Positions 22,101 through 34,183 of a DNA stretch of 64,000 bases are shown piece by piece (the first letter of the stretch is position 1; each line of letters begins with the position of its first letter). The notes below the pieces were generated by a model that was not told where the DNA came from, did not search any database, and saw nothing but the letters and a program-made list of their open reading frames with translations. The position numbers were made by a program, and so were the translations under genes. The stretch comes from Conchocele bisecta (lineage: Eukaryota > Mollusca > Bivalvia > Lucinida > Thyasiridae): contig CM055277.1 of the NCBI GenBank assembly GCA_029237695.1, positions 42,504,242 to 42,568,241 of the forward strand, read 5' to 3'.

Positions 22101-23658
22101 TAATGGTCTGGAAGCGAGGTGAGTATGCGCCCTTGATGGCGGTAATGTGACAGGTTCCCTGATGACACGGGGGGTTCCCCAGTGCTTGGGAATTGAAATG
22201 TACTAATGCCAGTGCCATGAAAAGATGTCGTGGCTGTTGTTGCACTTGGATTGTGATCGAGATTGTCAAGAGCGCCCACAGTAAAGAGTCCTTTTCGCAG
22301 AATAGTTGGAGCCACTACACCATCATCTTCAAACCTTTCACATACAGCTGTGGCTAGCCACTCTTCAATCTGCATCACCCTGTCATAGGAAACACTGATA
22401 CCCATCTGGTATAACTGTTGGATGATCTTTTTACTTCTAGTCAGTGCGTGTATATTTATGCCAATATAAATTGGTAGTGGAGGTTCTCTGTCCAGAGTGT
22501 GCCGGACTTTCGTAGGCGAATTGGGTTTACGTTTTACGTTGACGTTGTGGACGATGGTTTGTCCAATAGTTAGACACACTTGTGAATCGTTACTCTCTAT
22601 CAGATTTGGACCATTAACAATCATGGACACGAGACACTGTAGACTCGATGGTAACGATTCCTCCTGACAACGAGGTGGAAACTGGCCGGTGAATTGGAAT
22701 CCTTTATGATTAAAGATATCCTTTCTAACAATTGTTGCTGCTTGTGCCAGTATCAGGGCGTCTTCAGTAAAGTCACGTTTTTTCAGGGCATCTTTAATCA
22801 TGTCTTTCATTCCATCCTTGAATATTATAACAATGTTCCGGCCATCATGTTGTGCTTTTGTGCATCAGAGAACCGTTCAAGCAACTGCTCCTTAAATCTG
22901 GTTTTGTTTATAGTCTTTATAATGTTCAGCTCCTCAAGCCGATTAACATACATGGTGTGTAACTCTGATAATTTGAAGATAAGAGTGCCAGCATTGACTG
23001 ACATTTCAATATAAACCAGCAAGTTCAACAAATGTTCTTGACTCATTCATTATATCGTCAGTGTTTATTGTTGCCTTCTGTAACTGTCTCATATGACTGC
23101 GATATCGATTTCGAAGAAGGGTCAAACATGTTAAATGATATGTCGCATCCATGGCTATGAGATCTGACCCAACGATCTAGCAAGTAGCTGGGTATCCTGC
23201 AGTTCACTAATCATAGTCTTAAGGCCCGTATCCATATCATATGATGAAACGTGGTGGAGGGGATTATCCTCGTCTGCGCCTTTCTCGCAAAATAAACATT
23301 GTTCGACCATGTTGATTGAGCGCCGCTTACTAGGTTGTCTACATTGTTCATTATCATTTTCATGTGGATTGGATTCCTTTCGCTTTCTCGCTCTTGCCAG
23401 TTTGTAGTTGCTAAACTGTACATGACAGGATTTATGCCACGACGCAGAATTGTCCACAAACGTGTCAACGGTTTGATCACTCCCAAACTTCAGTCCGGTT
23501 GGGACCAGATTAATCGCACGGAAACTGTTCAATATTCGTCAAGAATGACTGATATGCAGATGTTATCACCGCCTACTGACGGGTTGAGAAGGGGACATCT
23601 TAAACTCTTCAGCTGTTTTTTCTTGGCAGATGATGCATCGGCTAAAGTCTAGCTCCAT
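19189..23658 (-). pseudogene. Large transposon protein with XPG/PIN-like acidic region
   Basis: One ~1,490-codon gene on the minus strand starts at an ATG at 23656-23658 (SRCIICQEKTAEE) and stops at 19189-19191. In order: a Cys/His-rich N-terminus (WHKSCHVQF, CLFCEKGA), a central part with VGALDNLDHNPS and FHGTGIS (near 22200), GGLHIEKALWNTVGDLLNG (near 21650), FFALDHVNYSRWVPVH and IDQAHEQENKVVKASGGA (21280-21050), an acidic block NQEEADTRIVVHVKHA with DTDVVVVLIG and SGCDTTSAF (20010-19720) laid out like XPG/FEN1-PIN nucleases, and a Cys-rich tail (CGCKWACTGCKCSKANLTC). Frameshifts occur near 23540, 23170, 22985, 21950, 21600, 20650, 20150, 19680 and 19350, so the copy is dead. The wording matches a widespread invertebrate transposon-protein family; the catalytic assignment is inference. 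Confidence 0.7.
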
Positions 23659-25317
23659 GTTGCTTTATCTGAAAAGACATAGGATACTGTAATTTCGAAA
23701 CAAGGTGCCCATGTGCACTGATAAATTCAGTGTTAGTAAAAAACCGGAAATAAAGAAATGACGGAGTATCAAGACTTTCTCATAGTAATTGTTGTTTTGG
23801 TGTACTCAATAAATGAAATTAGAATAAATAATTCTTACTACACTGTTGTTTGACGGAGTTAATTCGTCACATCCTACTATTCATCACATTAACATATCCA
23901 TATACATTAATCTAGTTAGTTCTAATTGGTAGATTGACCCTTAAACCCTATGTATAGAGACAAAAACCACCTTCCTATGATGGATAGTTACTTTCTTAGA
24001 CTGGCAGAGACAACATACTGTCCATACCATTGTTTTTTACTTAAAATCAAGTTGCGACGCCATACCGTTAGAACAGATCAATTATTATAATAATGTACAC
24101 TGTTAGTAGTCTCAAAATTGTTAGTATTAGCACTCTAGAACGCTGTGTCTGTGATGAATCAACATTCACCAAGGTGTAGATTTACGAACCAGCTATCAAC
24201 AGAATGTATATGGTAATGGCTATTTACAGATCAACAGACGGGAGCACTAACCATTTCATTTGCCCATGGATATGTATGTATCATCGCCCAGCTGTGCCTT
24301 TCTGTTGTTCTGGTGTGACAGGACCGTCTGTGAACATCATTCACTGAAATTGAATTTTAAATTGCTATGAATTTTCTGGCAAGGCCAATTATTGCCACAT
24401 GTATCAAAATAAAGACACACATACTGTGACTGTTACATAGATAAATTTACGATACAAATGTATGACTATAATCTTTGCATGTGAATATCAGAGAATCATA
24501 CACATACATGACTATCTTTGCATGTGAATATCAGAGAATCATATGCACATCTCGCTGCAGGTTATTGCATCCCATAGTGCACCCGCCTCCCGTTACAAAT
24601 TTGAAAAAAATTGCTCCAAATGACAGAGTCTACATCCAAAAAAAATTTGGCCAGGGGGGGTCCTAGCAAAGTGCAAAAACTGTTTTTATCTGAAACAATT
24701 GAATTGTAACTCGAGGTCGAGTAATTATTTGTCAATACGCATGGAATTTCAAGTGGGTGGGGAATGTTTGTCTTCCATCTCACATAAATTTGTACACAAA
24801 TACAATATCTGCTGCTTCGAGCAATGAGTGTCTAGATAAAGAAATAATACCATACCTTGAGACCAGGTAGCGCTTCGAAAAATCACTGTTGGGGTCGACT
24901 ACATCGTTTTTTCTCCGGGTAGCAGACGAATGAATTTATGATTTGTTGTTGTTGTTGTTGTTTCTCTTATTTCCTCCGCTGACTTTTCGGCAACCCTGGT
25001 ATTCTATACCGAAGTACTGCACCAGAATTAGTTTTTGTGATAATGAATATCTTATGATACATAATATGATTAACAAAAGTGATATTAACATTGTTCTATG
25101 AATTAGGACATCATCCAAAGTATTTTTTCACACTATTTGATTCGGGAAATGCCAAATTTGCCATGATTTTTACATAAATCACAAATTGGTAACTTTTGTG
25201 ATCAGTAATCACAAAATTAACATGGTAATTATGTTTATCATCCTTGAAATTCCTAAAAAAGTTATCATTTGTTATTTTATGATGTATAGTTCAGAAATGA
25301 GCATGTACCAGGATTTT
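23659..25317. other. Non-coding interior of the 7-kb element
   Basis: An AT-rich stretch upstream of the gene holds its promoter region by position. A ~45-bp direct duplication (catgtgaatatcagagaatc) lies at 24475-24545 and a (gtt)n run at 24943-24962. I see no second gene; short frames here have no domain. Confidence 0.45.
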
Positions 25318-25655
25318 TTTTGGGCGGCCATTTTGAAATTTGACAGCCATTTTGGACATGGGTGACCTGAGCAAAATGCCATGGCCAACATCGTTTTCAG
25401 TGACCCCGAAAACCCCACCCCTGAATTGACACCTCATTTGTTCATATCCGATTTTCACAGCCACATATACAAAATTTTATTTTTCCAAGGCGGCCATCTT
25501 GGATTTTGGCTTCCATCTTGGAAAATCGGAACCGATCAAGTGGGTTCCACGGATAAAATCAATAGATAGGTCGAAAAGAAACTCCATGTCAAATTTGGTA
25601 CTTTTGTCCGGCCGGTAACGTTAATCCTGAAAACTGTTGCTAACCCACCTGACTA
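25318..25655. repeat. Right terminal inverted repeat of 7-kb element
   Basis: Complement of 18612-19060, missing one internal sub-unit. It ends ccacctgacta followed by the ATA duplication. Confidence 0.8.
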
Positions 25656-25790
25656 ATAGTCCAGTCCGACGAAAATTGTTTTCACTTAAAATGTTCACTT
25701 TTTTACTATGCACAGTATAGTCCGTTTAAGTGCAAAACTCGGCCCCATGTATTGTATACAACTTTTTCCCAAAACAAAATAAATTATTTT

Positions 25791-26094
25791 TTACTTTCTT
25801 TTGTGAATCATTGCCGACACCTTTTTTACAATTAGGTGCCAGTGCCTTCTATGCAACTGGCCATTGTTTTTGAAACTTTTTCTTTTTGCTTTCAGACAAG
25901 CATTCATGGCCGGCGTTTTCTTTGATGCAATATGGTTTCCTAGATATGTTATTAATTTCTTCAATTTCTTGTTCAGTCCACCTTTGTACTGTTCGTTTTG
26001 ATTTAGTTGCAGACTTGGGTCTGATCGGTTCCATTTCAACATCCCCTTCTTCCTCTTCTTCAATTGCTTCTTCGACCTCCATCTCAAGTTGTTG
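25791..26094 (-). pseudogene. Fragment with SANT-like C-terminus
   Basis: One minus-strand frame reads an acidic stretch (EEAIEEEEEGDVEMEPI), then KRTVQRWTEQEIEEINNISR and ENAGHECLSESKKK, with one stop before KALAPNCKKG. W-T-x-x-E near the start of a helical segment and a later Cys resemble the SANT/Myb-like tails found at the end of several invertebrate tyrosine-recombinase and transposase-like proteins. The fragment is cut on its 5' side by SatA at about 26095. Function is inference. Confidence 0.4.
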
Positions 26095-27100
26095 GTTACT
26101 GTGGTATGTATATTAGTGCTCATATACTTGGTACATATACCCTAAAAAATTTTTAAAAAAATCTGAGGGACTTTTGGCAGGGGTTACGTTTACGTTTTTT
26201 TACGAGCTTAATATAACGTTTAGGAGTCAGTTAGATAGTGTATCGTGTAGGGCTGTCTATTCTGAACAGTTTGGTACTAGTTTCGTTACTGTAGTACGCC
26301 TACGAGTGCTCTGGCAGGGGTTCGAACTTGGTACATATACCCTGAAAATCTGGGGGACTTTAGGCAGGGGTTTGGGTGAAATACTGTAATTTTCAAAACA
26401 CTATTGTGGGCTTGTTTATAGACGGATTCCCGCCAAATTTGCACGAACCCTTTGGCTCGGTACTGTCTACAATTTGGTACTAGTTTCGTTACTGTGGTAA
26501 GTGCAGGAGTGCTCAGCCAGGGGCTCGAAATTAGTACATAAAACCTGATTTCAGTAGGGTCAGAGCGTATTTTTTGTATTGGTCAGCTACTGAGATAGGA
26601 GTCCTTTAGATAGTGTATCTTGTAGGACTGTCTATTCTGAACATTTTGGTACCAGTTTCGTTGCTGTGGTACGCCTACGAGTGTTCAGCCAGGGGCTCCA
26701 ACTTGGTACCTAAACCCCATTTTAGTTATGGTTAATTAGGGTTTCGTCACCTTTTTTCGAACTTAATATCTCGTAGAGTTGACGAGATAGCGACTTGAAA
26801 TGTTGAGGATATGTTTATAATTGAACGTTCTAGGTAGCGCAGTGTGCAAATATGGGTTGGTAGACTAAATGCGGGTGGTGTCACGTGACCAACTATTGTA
26901 TATTTTTAACACCAATAATATTTTTTTTTAAAGTGAGATAGGAGTGAGATAGATAGCCTATACCGAAACGACATCTATTCTGAGTACTCACATATAAGTT
27001 TCATAACGGTGGCTTGCGCATGCGCTGAACAACAATTTTTTTTAATGAGTGACTTTAACTAATTTATTTCTCTAAAGGCCATGTTGGTGACCATGTTTGG
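26095..27100. repeat. SatA satellite, right part of an interrupted block
   Basis: The array resumes with ggtatgtatattagtgctca and continues for four to five diverging units; it is closely matched by 52650-53300. Beyond 26900 the similarity decays, with gataggagtgagatagatag the last clear motif. Confidence 0.75.
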
Positions 27101-27492
27101 ACCCCTATATCTTGTGATAGAGACAAGATACAGAGCTGTAATTGCGTGGACTTATAGATAATAAGAGTCTCTATCAAATGGTATATCACATGACCCTACA
27201 AGTAAAGGGGGCTTATACAGTAGAACCTGTAAAAGTAGGTCAACTTTGGTGGGAAAAATATTATTTTTAAAAAAAGGAGAGGAGTGTAGTACATAGTGCA
27301 TCCGTTAGTTCTATCGATTCTGAGCACGTACATAGCCATATCATTAAGGCAGTACGTGTAGAAGTTGACTTATGACCTTTTTAAATTTTGTATTTTTAAA
27401 GTCCCCGAAAAGTAAAGGTGTGCTCCCCAAACCGACCTTAATAACTTTGTCAAGTATAGAGATATAAACCTCCATATTTCCAGAGTAGTTGC
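27101..27492. other. Diverged SatA-like flank of the LINE
   Basis: There is no gene. Weak SatA motifs persist (gtgtagtacatagtgcatcc near 27293), so the LINE 3' end lies in an old satellite block. Confidence 0.4.
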
Positions 27493-28620
27493 CGAACAGA
27501 ACAGAACAGAACATATCCTTTATTTGGCAATGATCTCAGACCACTTAGTGGTATATGAGTGCATACATGTACAAGCATAATTTATTATGAACAACAACAA
27601 CAGCATGGCGAGAGTTATGTGGAAGTACTGTACTCGGTCTAATTTATCAGCGAACTTGTTTGCAGGCAAATTTAGTTAAATAGTCAACATCTATATATTT
27701 TGCAATGATTCGGTTTGGTGGTATTTATCAGTAGCGAGTATTGACTGGGAGAAATTCATCAAGCATTATATGTAAAGGAACGTGGTCAGTAAGCATGGAT
27801 CCGAATCAGAACAATTTGTTTTAAACATAGTTGGACAATAATTCCAATTCTTAGAAACTCATCTACGAGCTTATAGGAGTTAGATTTGGTAAAATTTAAT
27901 GCTACGTCAAACATTTTACAATTAAATATACAAGCATATAGAAAACGGGTTGCAAGTATATTCGATTGCAAAAAAGACCCGCACATCCCTGTGTGTCTCA
28001 GTCTCCAGGAATATGGAGAACGAGACAGGGCATGTCAGGATGAATACACGGTGAATTGTAGTGGGACACACTCTCATCAGATAGCGAAAATCGAAAGTTG
28101 GTGAGAGTATGTATGCCACTTAATACATAAGTTATACAGTTTCTAGTAAGTTAGACATCGTTAGTATGGGTGTGCCTGTATTGGTTGGATGCGGACCGCA
28201 TGCACAACGACAACTCATATATTTGTGTATGCGGCCTTCACCCTCCACTAGCATGCATATCGTGTCGTTTATTTACCATGCAAATATCATTTCAATCCTT
28301 CATGCATATTGATAGGTGTGAACAAATGTACATTTGATTTACTAGTATGTGATGAACAACAGTATATTGTGTTTGCTCATAATTGTCAGTAGTATAATAT
28401 CTACAATTAGTGTAGCCCCGGATGAGATTGCTCAAAGTAAGCCATCCCAACAGGAATTGCACCACTTGTGAATGACTCTGTGATGTATGATTACTATTGA
28501 ACTATAATACAAAAGTCATAAATACAAAAATTATGAACATGTGAATTACTTTATAGTCTAGGAGGTACAGTTAAGTCAATGGTTATTGGAAAAAACGCAT
28601 AATCTCAGCAATAAAGATGC

Positions 28621-28953
28621 TCAACCGTCGTAAACTGTATTTCTGACTTGCAATGAGAGTTCTTTGAATTTTATAACATTTGGATGCCGATAATAGTAAC
28701 GTTTGAGATACAATTTTCGTTTATCCGAGAAATGTGGACAGACTAGCAGATAATGAAATTCGTCACCCAAATCATTTTTATTACATATGGTACACTTACG
28801 TTCAGAATGGGGTATCCCTAACCATCTACCTGTCTCGATTGGGAGTTTATGATTACCTGTTCTAAATCTTACAATATTATAGTACAATGATGATTGTGGT
28901 AAACATGTGAAGTATCCTTCTATATTTGTGTTATCTTTGAATAAATTATACAT
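28621..28953 (-). pseudogene. LINE ORF2, C-terminal Cys/His domain
   Basis: The frame reads YYNIVRFRTGNHKLPIETGR, then RKCTICNKNDLGDEFHYLLV and CPHFSDKRKLY. The C-x2-C ... H ... C pattern with the preceding RxGNHKLxIExGR is common at the end of ORF2 in invertebrate LINEs and probably binds RNA or DNA. It is separated from the reverse transcriptase by frameshifts around 28960-29430. Confidence 0.8.
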
Positions 28954-29425
28954 CTTACCTTTGTTAGATTCCGAGACACGTGAATGCCAGTTTTGGTATA
29001 AATTGATCCATTAGAGTATGTTTAATTTTATTTTTACTTAGTTCCTGCATATTATAGTCTAGATTATTCCCCGTTTCATTTACTATAGTTTTTATGAACT
29101 GTAACCATTTAAAAATAGTGTTTTCAAGGTTCGAAATATATTCTAACATCAGATATGATAATTTTAGTCTGGTTGCCATTTACTTTATTCTATTCCAAAA
29201 AACTAACATCCTGGTTTTAATAGTAATCGATATTGGATGTCTACCGAGCTCGGCATATAACATGATAAACGGTGTGGATTTACGACTTTTTGTTATTCGT
29301 CTTAAAAAGTCGGTATGTATTCGCTCAAAAGTCGGTATGTATTCGCTCCAGGATATCTAGATTTTCGTAGCCCCAAACTTCACACCCGTATGTAAGAATT
29401 GGTAGAATTGTATGGTCGAATAATT

Positions 29426-30450
29426 TTAGTTGGAGATCAATTGGTAGATCCAAGTTGTTAATACGTGTATATAGTAAAAAATGTTGCCTTTTTTGCTTGT
29501 TGTGCTATATGTTTTCGGGCATAAGAAAACTTCGCTCCTTGAAAAGTATACACCAAGGTATTTGTACTCATTAACTATCTCTATTATTTCATTACATTTT
29601 TTATTATTGTTAGTACCAAATACTATGACTTTAGTCTTGCTTATATTTATCTTTAGCTTCCATTCATTGCAATATAGCTGGAAATCGTTTAGACACCTTT
29701 GAAAACTGTTTTCGTCTTCGGCAATAATTATGGTATCGTCTGCGTACAACAGAACTATTATTTTTATGAAAAAGGATGAATCTATCGTTCGGTGGTGAAT
29801 TTTGATACCGTCATTATTATTGGCCGATAGTGACATTTCAAGGTCATTCAAAAATAGTGAAAACAATATTGGTGACAAGTTTTCTCCCTGTCTGACTCCA
29901 CAAAAGCTTGTAAATAATTGGGAAGTTTCGTTATTGTTTGAAACACACGATTTAATACCGTCGTACATATTATTATATATAACTCTGAAAAATAAACCAT
30001 TTACGTTGGTACTCAGCAATTTTCGAGTACCAGCAATTTTCGCCATAATCCTATCCTCCAGACAGAATCGAAGGCTTGGGAAAAATCAATAAATGAATAG
30101 AATAACTTCTTTTTCTGTTTCCTCATTAGTTTCTATTAATAAATGTAACACAAAAATATGGTCAGTTGTTGAGTATCCTTTCCTAAAACCAGCTTGATTA
30201 TTTGACAAAATATTCGTTATAATCGACAAATTTCGTTTAAACGTTTGTTTAGTAGCGCAGTAAACAATTTACCCAGACAAACTAAGGATTGTGATTGGCC
30301 TGTAATTTGCAGGATTTTCAACGTCACCTTTGTTTTTGAATAGGTTTAATTGTCCCGATTAGCCATGACTCTGGCAGTATACTGTTGAAAGCACGATATT
30401 AAAAAGTGATACATATACGGGTAGCAAAATAGTTTGTGTGGTTTTAATGT
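29426..30450 (-). pseudogene. LINE ORF2, reverse transcriptase domain
   Basis: Motifs in order: NQAGFRKGYSTTDHIF (about 30205), motif A in FIDFSQAFDSVWRIG (about 30090), GVRQGENLSPILFSLFLNDL (about 29890), the catalytic LLYADDTIIIAED (about 29740), LKINISKTKVIVFG and EYKYLGVYFS. The YADD box is intact. At least one frameshift lies near 30045, between motif A and the 206-codon open stretch. The product would copy the element's RNA at the nicked target. Confidence 0.9.
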
Positions 30451-31599
30451 ATTCGTTTAAAATGTTGTCAGTACCACAGGCTTTCGCGTCTTTTAGTGTT
30501 TTGATTACATCTACTATTTCACGCTCAGTTATTGGGACAATTTAGTTATTCGTCATCCTCACTAACGTCAAAATTTACTAGCGGGATCATCTCATCGCTG
30601 TCATTATGCTGAGATGCGTTAACCTCTCTAAAATAGTTGTATAACTCGTCGAGCGGTGGGGCTTTATTTGGACCTTTTGTTTTGAATTTATTGAGGAATT
30701 TCCAATATTCCTTCGGTTTCATTTCTGTAAGTTTCTCAGTTTTTGTTGCGATACGTGTTTATATTTGGCGTATATGTTTATTCATAACCATTTTATAGTT
30801 TTTGCTAAGCACGAGTAGGTTGGGAGTTTTATCCACTTCCTGTTTGCTAATATGAAACTTCTTTTTTTAGCCTGGTTATATATTATTCTTGCATTTCTGC
30901 ATTGTGCCCAAACCACGGCTTGTCGGTACTATTACGTTTATTATTGACATGGTTATGCGGACATGAGAATGCTGTTTCGCGGATTCATAAAAAATTGATG
31001 ATATTGTTTGTGTTATATGGTTTAATTTGTGTTTAGAAAGGATTTATGTTACAGTCTGCTAATTCTGCATGTAGTTCGGACATATCGGCTTGACTAACAT
31101 TATTGACAAATTCTAATAATTTGTCTCGTTCACTTACACTTTGACTTAATTTCATTTGCGTTAGATGTATGTGCTTTATCGGGCCGCCAAGTAAAGCTGT
31201 TGCTTTTAAAGTTAGGCTAATTCTTAAAAGTGAATTGTCCATCTGAGAGCAAGGTATCTGTATCTAAAACTTCAAAGTAATTAACCAACTTCATACACTG
31301 ATGGGTGGCTATTGTGTAGTCGATTAGAGATTGATGTCTGAATGTAAGTTTACCTATACCTTTGTCTTTGCTGATGCGACCCATTCAGGATAAACAAATT
31401 ATTATTTTTACAAAGTTCAATCAGCTTATATCCAGAAGTGTTTTTCTTTTTATCACAAGACTTTCTGTCTTTAAATGTCAGATTATCATCTAAATTTGAC
31501 ACACAATCGAAAAAGTTTATAGTATCTCATCATAGCTGAAAATAGTTGTACATGAAATTGTCTGATACTGTATAGTCAGCTAACTCGGCTGTTCTGCCA

Positions 31600-32045
31600 T
31601 TTGCATCGCCTGTAAGCATCACGTGACTATGAGAACTACACTGTTTGTTATTTCCAATTCTAATTGCATCATCTGATCGTCATTATAAAATGGAGACTGG
31701 CTTGGCGGGATATATAATACTCCTATGATAATATCATCAATGTTTGTGTAGGATTTACACACTTTTAGCCAAGACACATATTCACAGTCAGTGTTTAAAT
31801 TTGTGACGTTGACCAAGTAAATTATTCTTAACAAATATACCTATCCCCCCGGATTTTGGGGCGGGCATATTTTTGTTTCCTGGGTTTTGGAGAAGAATGT
31901 GTAATCAGTAATGGAAATAACATCAAACTGATCAAGTTTTGTTTCAGATACACAAAATAAATCACAATCATTCACATTTCAATAAATTCTGGATATTGGC
32001 AACGTGTTTTCAGCCCACATGTATTTAAAGTTCCAATATTTAGGA
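31600..32045 (-). pseudogene. LINE ORF2, AP-type endonuclease remnant
   Basis: Broken frames give NIGTLNTCGLKTRCQYPEF, NDCDLFCVSETKLDQFD, then IIIGVLYIPPSQSPFYNDD and a degenerate GDANGRTAELADY. The S/ET-K and GD-N motifs are those of the apurinic-endonuclease-like domain that nicks the target. Several frameshifts; the stretch 30450-31600 between this and the reverse transcriptase is the linker, too decayed to read continuously. Confidence 0.75.
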
Positions 32046-32119
32046 ATTTCTCCCCTAATTCCTAGTCAGATGGCCCAATCGGCGAATCGGGAGGACTGCC
32101 ACCAATATCTCGCTTTTGC

Positions 32120-33679
32120 TCAATAGTGTCTGATCGCTGGTGTTTCGCACGGGAAATACTGACAGGGAGAACGGCTGTCACATGGCGGTCTTGCGCTGGT
32201 ATGACAGGATACAGAACGGGGCTTATGCTCACGATTGTTTACATTTTTACCAGCACTAGATCGTGTGACCCCGTTGTCCGATGTCTGTGGGTCAATAGAA
32301 GTGGGTACACTCTTGGGCTTAGGGGTATTGGACGGCGCAGATGATACAAAAATAGACTGTTGGCTCGGAGTGGGAGGTGGTAGATAAGGCAATCTTTCCT
32401 GTGTAAGAGTAATACTATTGTCAGTGCGGCGAGACGACACGCTATGTTGGCCGGCGGATAGGTCAGTGGGGCGCGCTGGTTGCACGGGATAAACTGGACA
32501 ACTGTCTACCTGTGTATAGTTCGGGCCAGCATTTGTAAACAATGACGGTGTACTCGATGGGGCAGACAACTGTGTGTTTAGCTGGATATGTGTAACACTA
32601 GACACGGGGACACTTTGTGGAATATGGGTTGTGCCAGGAATAATAGCAGGCGCGGATAGGCCTGTCTGCTCGCTGGATGGCATACGGCTAGAGATCAGGC
32701 TCGTGGCGATACTGGTACGCTGTGGGCTCTGGGATGAAGTGTGATAACTGCGATGTCTCAAATCCGTAGCCACTGGTGGTGAGTTAATATAGGTGTCCGT
32801 GTGTATCGCCGAGGAACGAGAGGGTCCGGTGGGGTTATGGCTGGGTTCGGTGTTTACATGTGGCAAATGGCTGACACGGTTGACACTCCCATTCATGATC
32901 CTGTACCAATCGGGGAATTCATCTCGGACCACGTTACCATCCACCACTAACTTGGCCGGATATTGTATGGACACCTTTGACCCTGGTTTGACTTTGGCTT
33001 CCTTGAATTGCGGCCATAGTCGTTCTACGGGCATCGACAATCTCTCTGGGATAGTCCCGGTCAATTACATAGCGGGTGCCCCGTAGACGCCCCCACGTTA
33101 CTCATAATTGTTTCTGTGTCGGCGAAATCACGGAATGATACAATGACGTCACGTGTATTCAATTGTGGCTTAGGGGAACCGAAGGGTTGCGCGCGTTCTA
33201 TTACAGTTATCACCATCTACATGTAGATCGCCTTCAAGGAACCGCCTAATGACTCCAAAACAACTGTCACCCCTTTGCACTGTCATGTTCCTAAATATCA
33301 GGTTACTGCGTCTGCTGCGTGCCTCGATATCTATGGATTTGTAGGATAACACACGTATCATGTCAATTGATCGGTTGGTGGCTTTCATAACATTTGAAAT
33401 GTCAACACGAGTGCGTTTTAAATAGTCATTTATCAGGTCCATACCTTTATTCGTGCTGTTTTGGCGTTCTTTGATTTCCTGTAGGTCGTAGTAGATCATG
33501 CCGAATTTATCCTCAATATTGACGTGTGAGAAAGTATCCCGTAATGAGCCGATTGTGTGTACCGGGGTATGTTTATTTCGCACCAACGTAAATTCACCTT
33601 CGCTACCCTCCGCCATTGTAGAAAATAAAGGCGCGAAACTGTTCTGCACATCGACTGAATAATCACTCTCAGTTGCCAT
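32120..33679 (-). pseudogene. LINE ORF1, RNA-binding protein
   Basis: It starts at an ATG at 33677-33679. The N-terminus has a helical region (KFGMIYYDLQEIKERQNST), then the RRM-like segment RRSNLIFRNMTVQRGDSCFG, IERAQPFGSPKPQ and DVIVSFRDFADTETIMSN, and the C-terminal segment RDYPREIVDARR with FPDW (about 32900). This order matches L1-type ORF1 (coiled coil, RRM, C-terminal domain). A long Ser/Thr/Pro-rich tail follows to 32120, which is unusual. Shifts near 33190 and 33085 break the frame. Confidence 0.8.
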
Positions 33680-33900
33680 GTTGTTGCACGAAAAGCGATA
33701 AATGTTACATATACAAACACTGGCGTCACAAATACACTAAATATGTCCTTTGTATGTGTGAATTTGCCCTGAAAATTACAGATAAAATTATTTTCCCACG
33801 CAGCGGTAAAATTTCATGACACTCTCCGCCATTGTTGCCAATAAGGAGTGCTTTCGCTACCGCATGTCGTTTATAGTGCCAGTTTAGGCATAAAAAAATT

Positions 33901-34183
33901 ATCAGGAGCGAAACTTAAGTGTTGCGATATTTGTTGAAAAAGTGATATTTCGCCATTTTCCAAGTCCTCAAAAATGTTGAAAAACGTTCAAATCGCACAA
34001 ACCAATTAAAGTTCCTTTAAGAAAAACATCTCCCCTGTACATGTATATAGGTGCTAATTTTGTAGAAATCGAAGTATGATTCAATGAGATATGGTAGAAT
34101 AAAAATGACCATAAAAACGCAAAAAAACGGACAGTGCGAACCCCTCGAACTTGGTAAATATACGCAAAATTGTTAGTGTTTTT
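33901..34183. other. LINE 5' flank and SatA remnant
   Basis: There is no gene. At 34143-34172 ctcgaacttggtaaatatac is a SatA fragment that resumes after the Helentron-like insertion at 35223. Confidence 0.5.

Larger units (their letters stand above)
18612..25655 (-). mobile_element. 7-kb TIR transposon, Academ-like
   Basis: The ends TAGTTAGGTGG (18612) and CCACCTGACTA (25655) are inverted and flanked by ATA on both sides (18609-18611 and 25656-25658), a 3-bp target duplication. Terminal inverted repeats extend more than 330 bp and contain further internal repeats with aagatggccg and gaccgatca-type phrases. The interior carries one long minus-strand gene (23658-19189). The 3-bp duplication, long gene, and an XPG/PIN-like acidic region in the product fit the Academ superfamily as I know it; a protein search is needed to settle the superfamily. 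Confidence 0.7.
27493..33900 (-). mobile_element. Non-LTR retrotransposon (LINE), nearly full length, decayed
   Basis: From 5' to 3' on the minus strand: ORF1 (33679-32120), AP-type endonuclease (about 32045-31600), reverse transcriptase (about 30450-29400), Cys-rich C-terminal domain (28953-28621), a ~1.1-kb 3' region and a terminal pentamer run (complement of gaaca, four copies at 27493-27512). A short simple-repeat tail instead of poly-A is usual for several LINE clades. Many frameshifts and stops show that it is dead. The ORF1 type and APE endonuclease exclude R2-like elements; I do not assign a clade. The 27513-28620 part holds no protein that I recognise. Confidence 0.85.
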
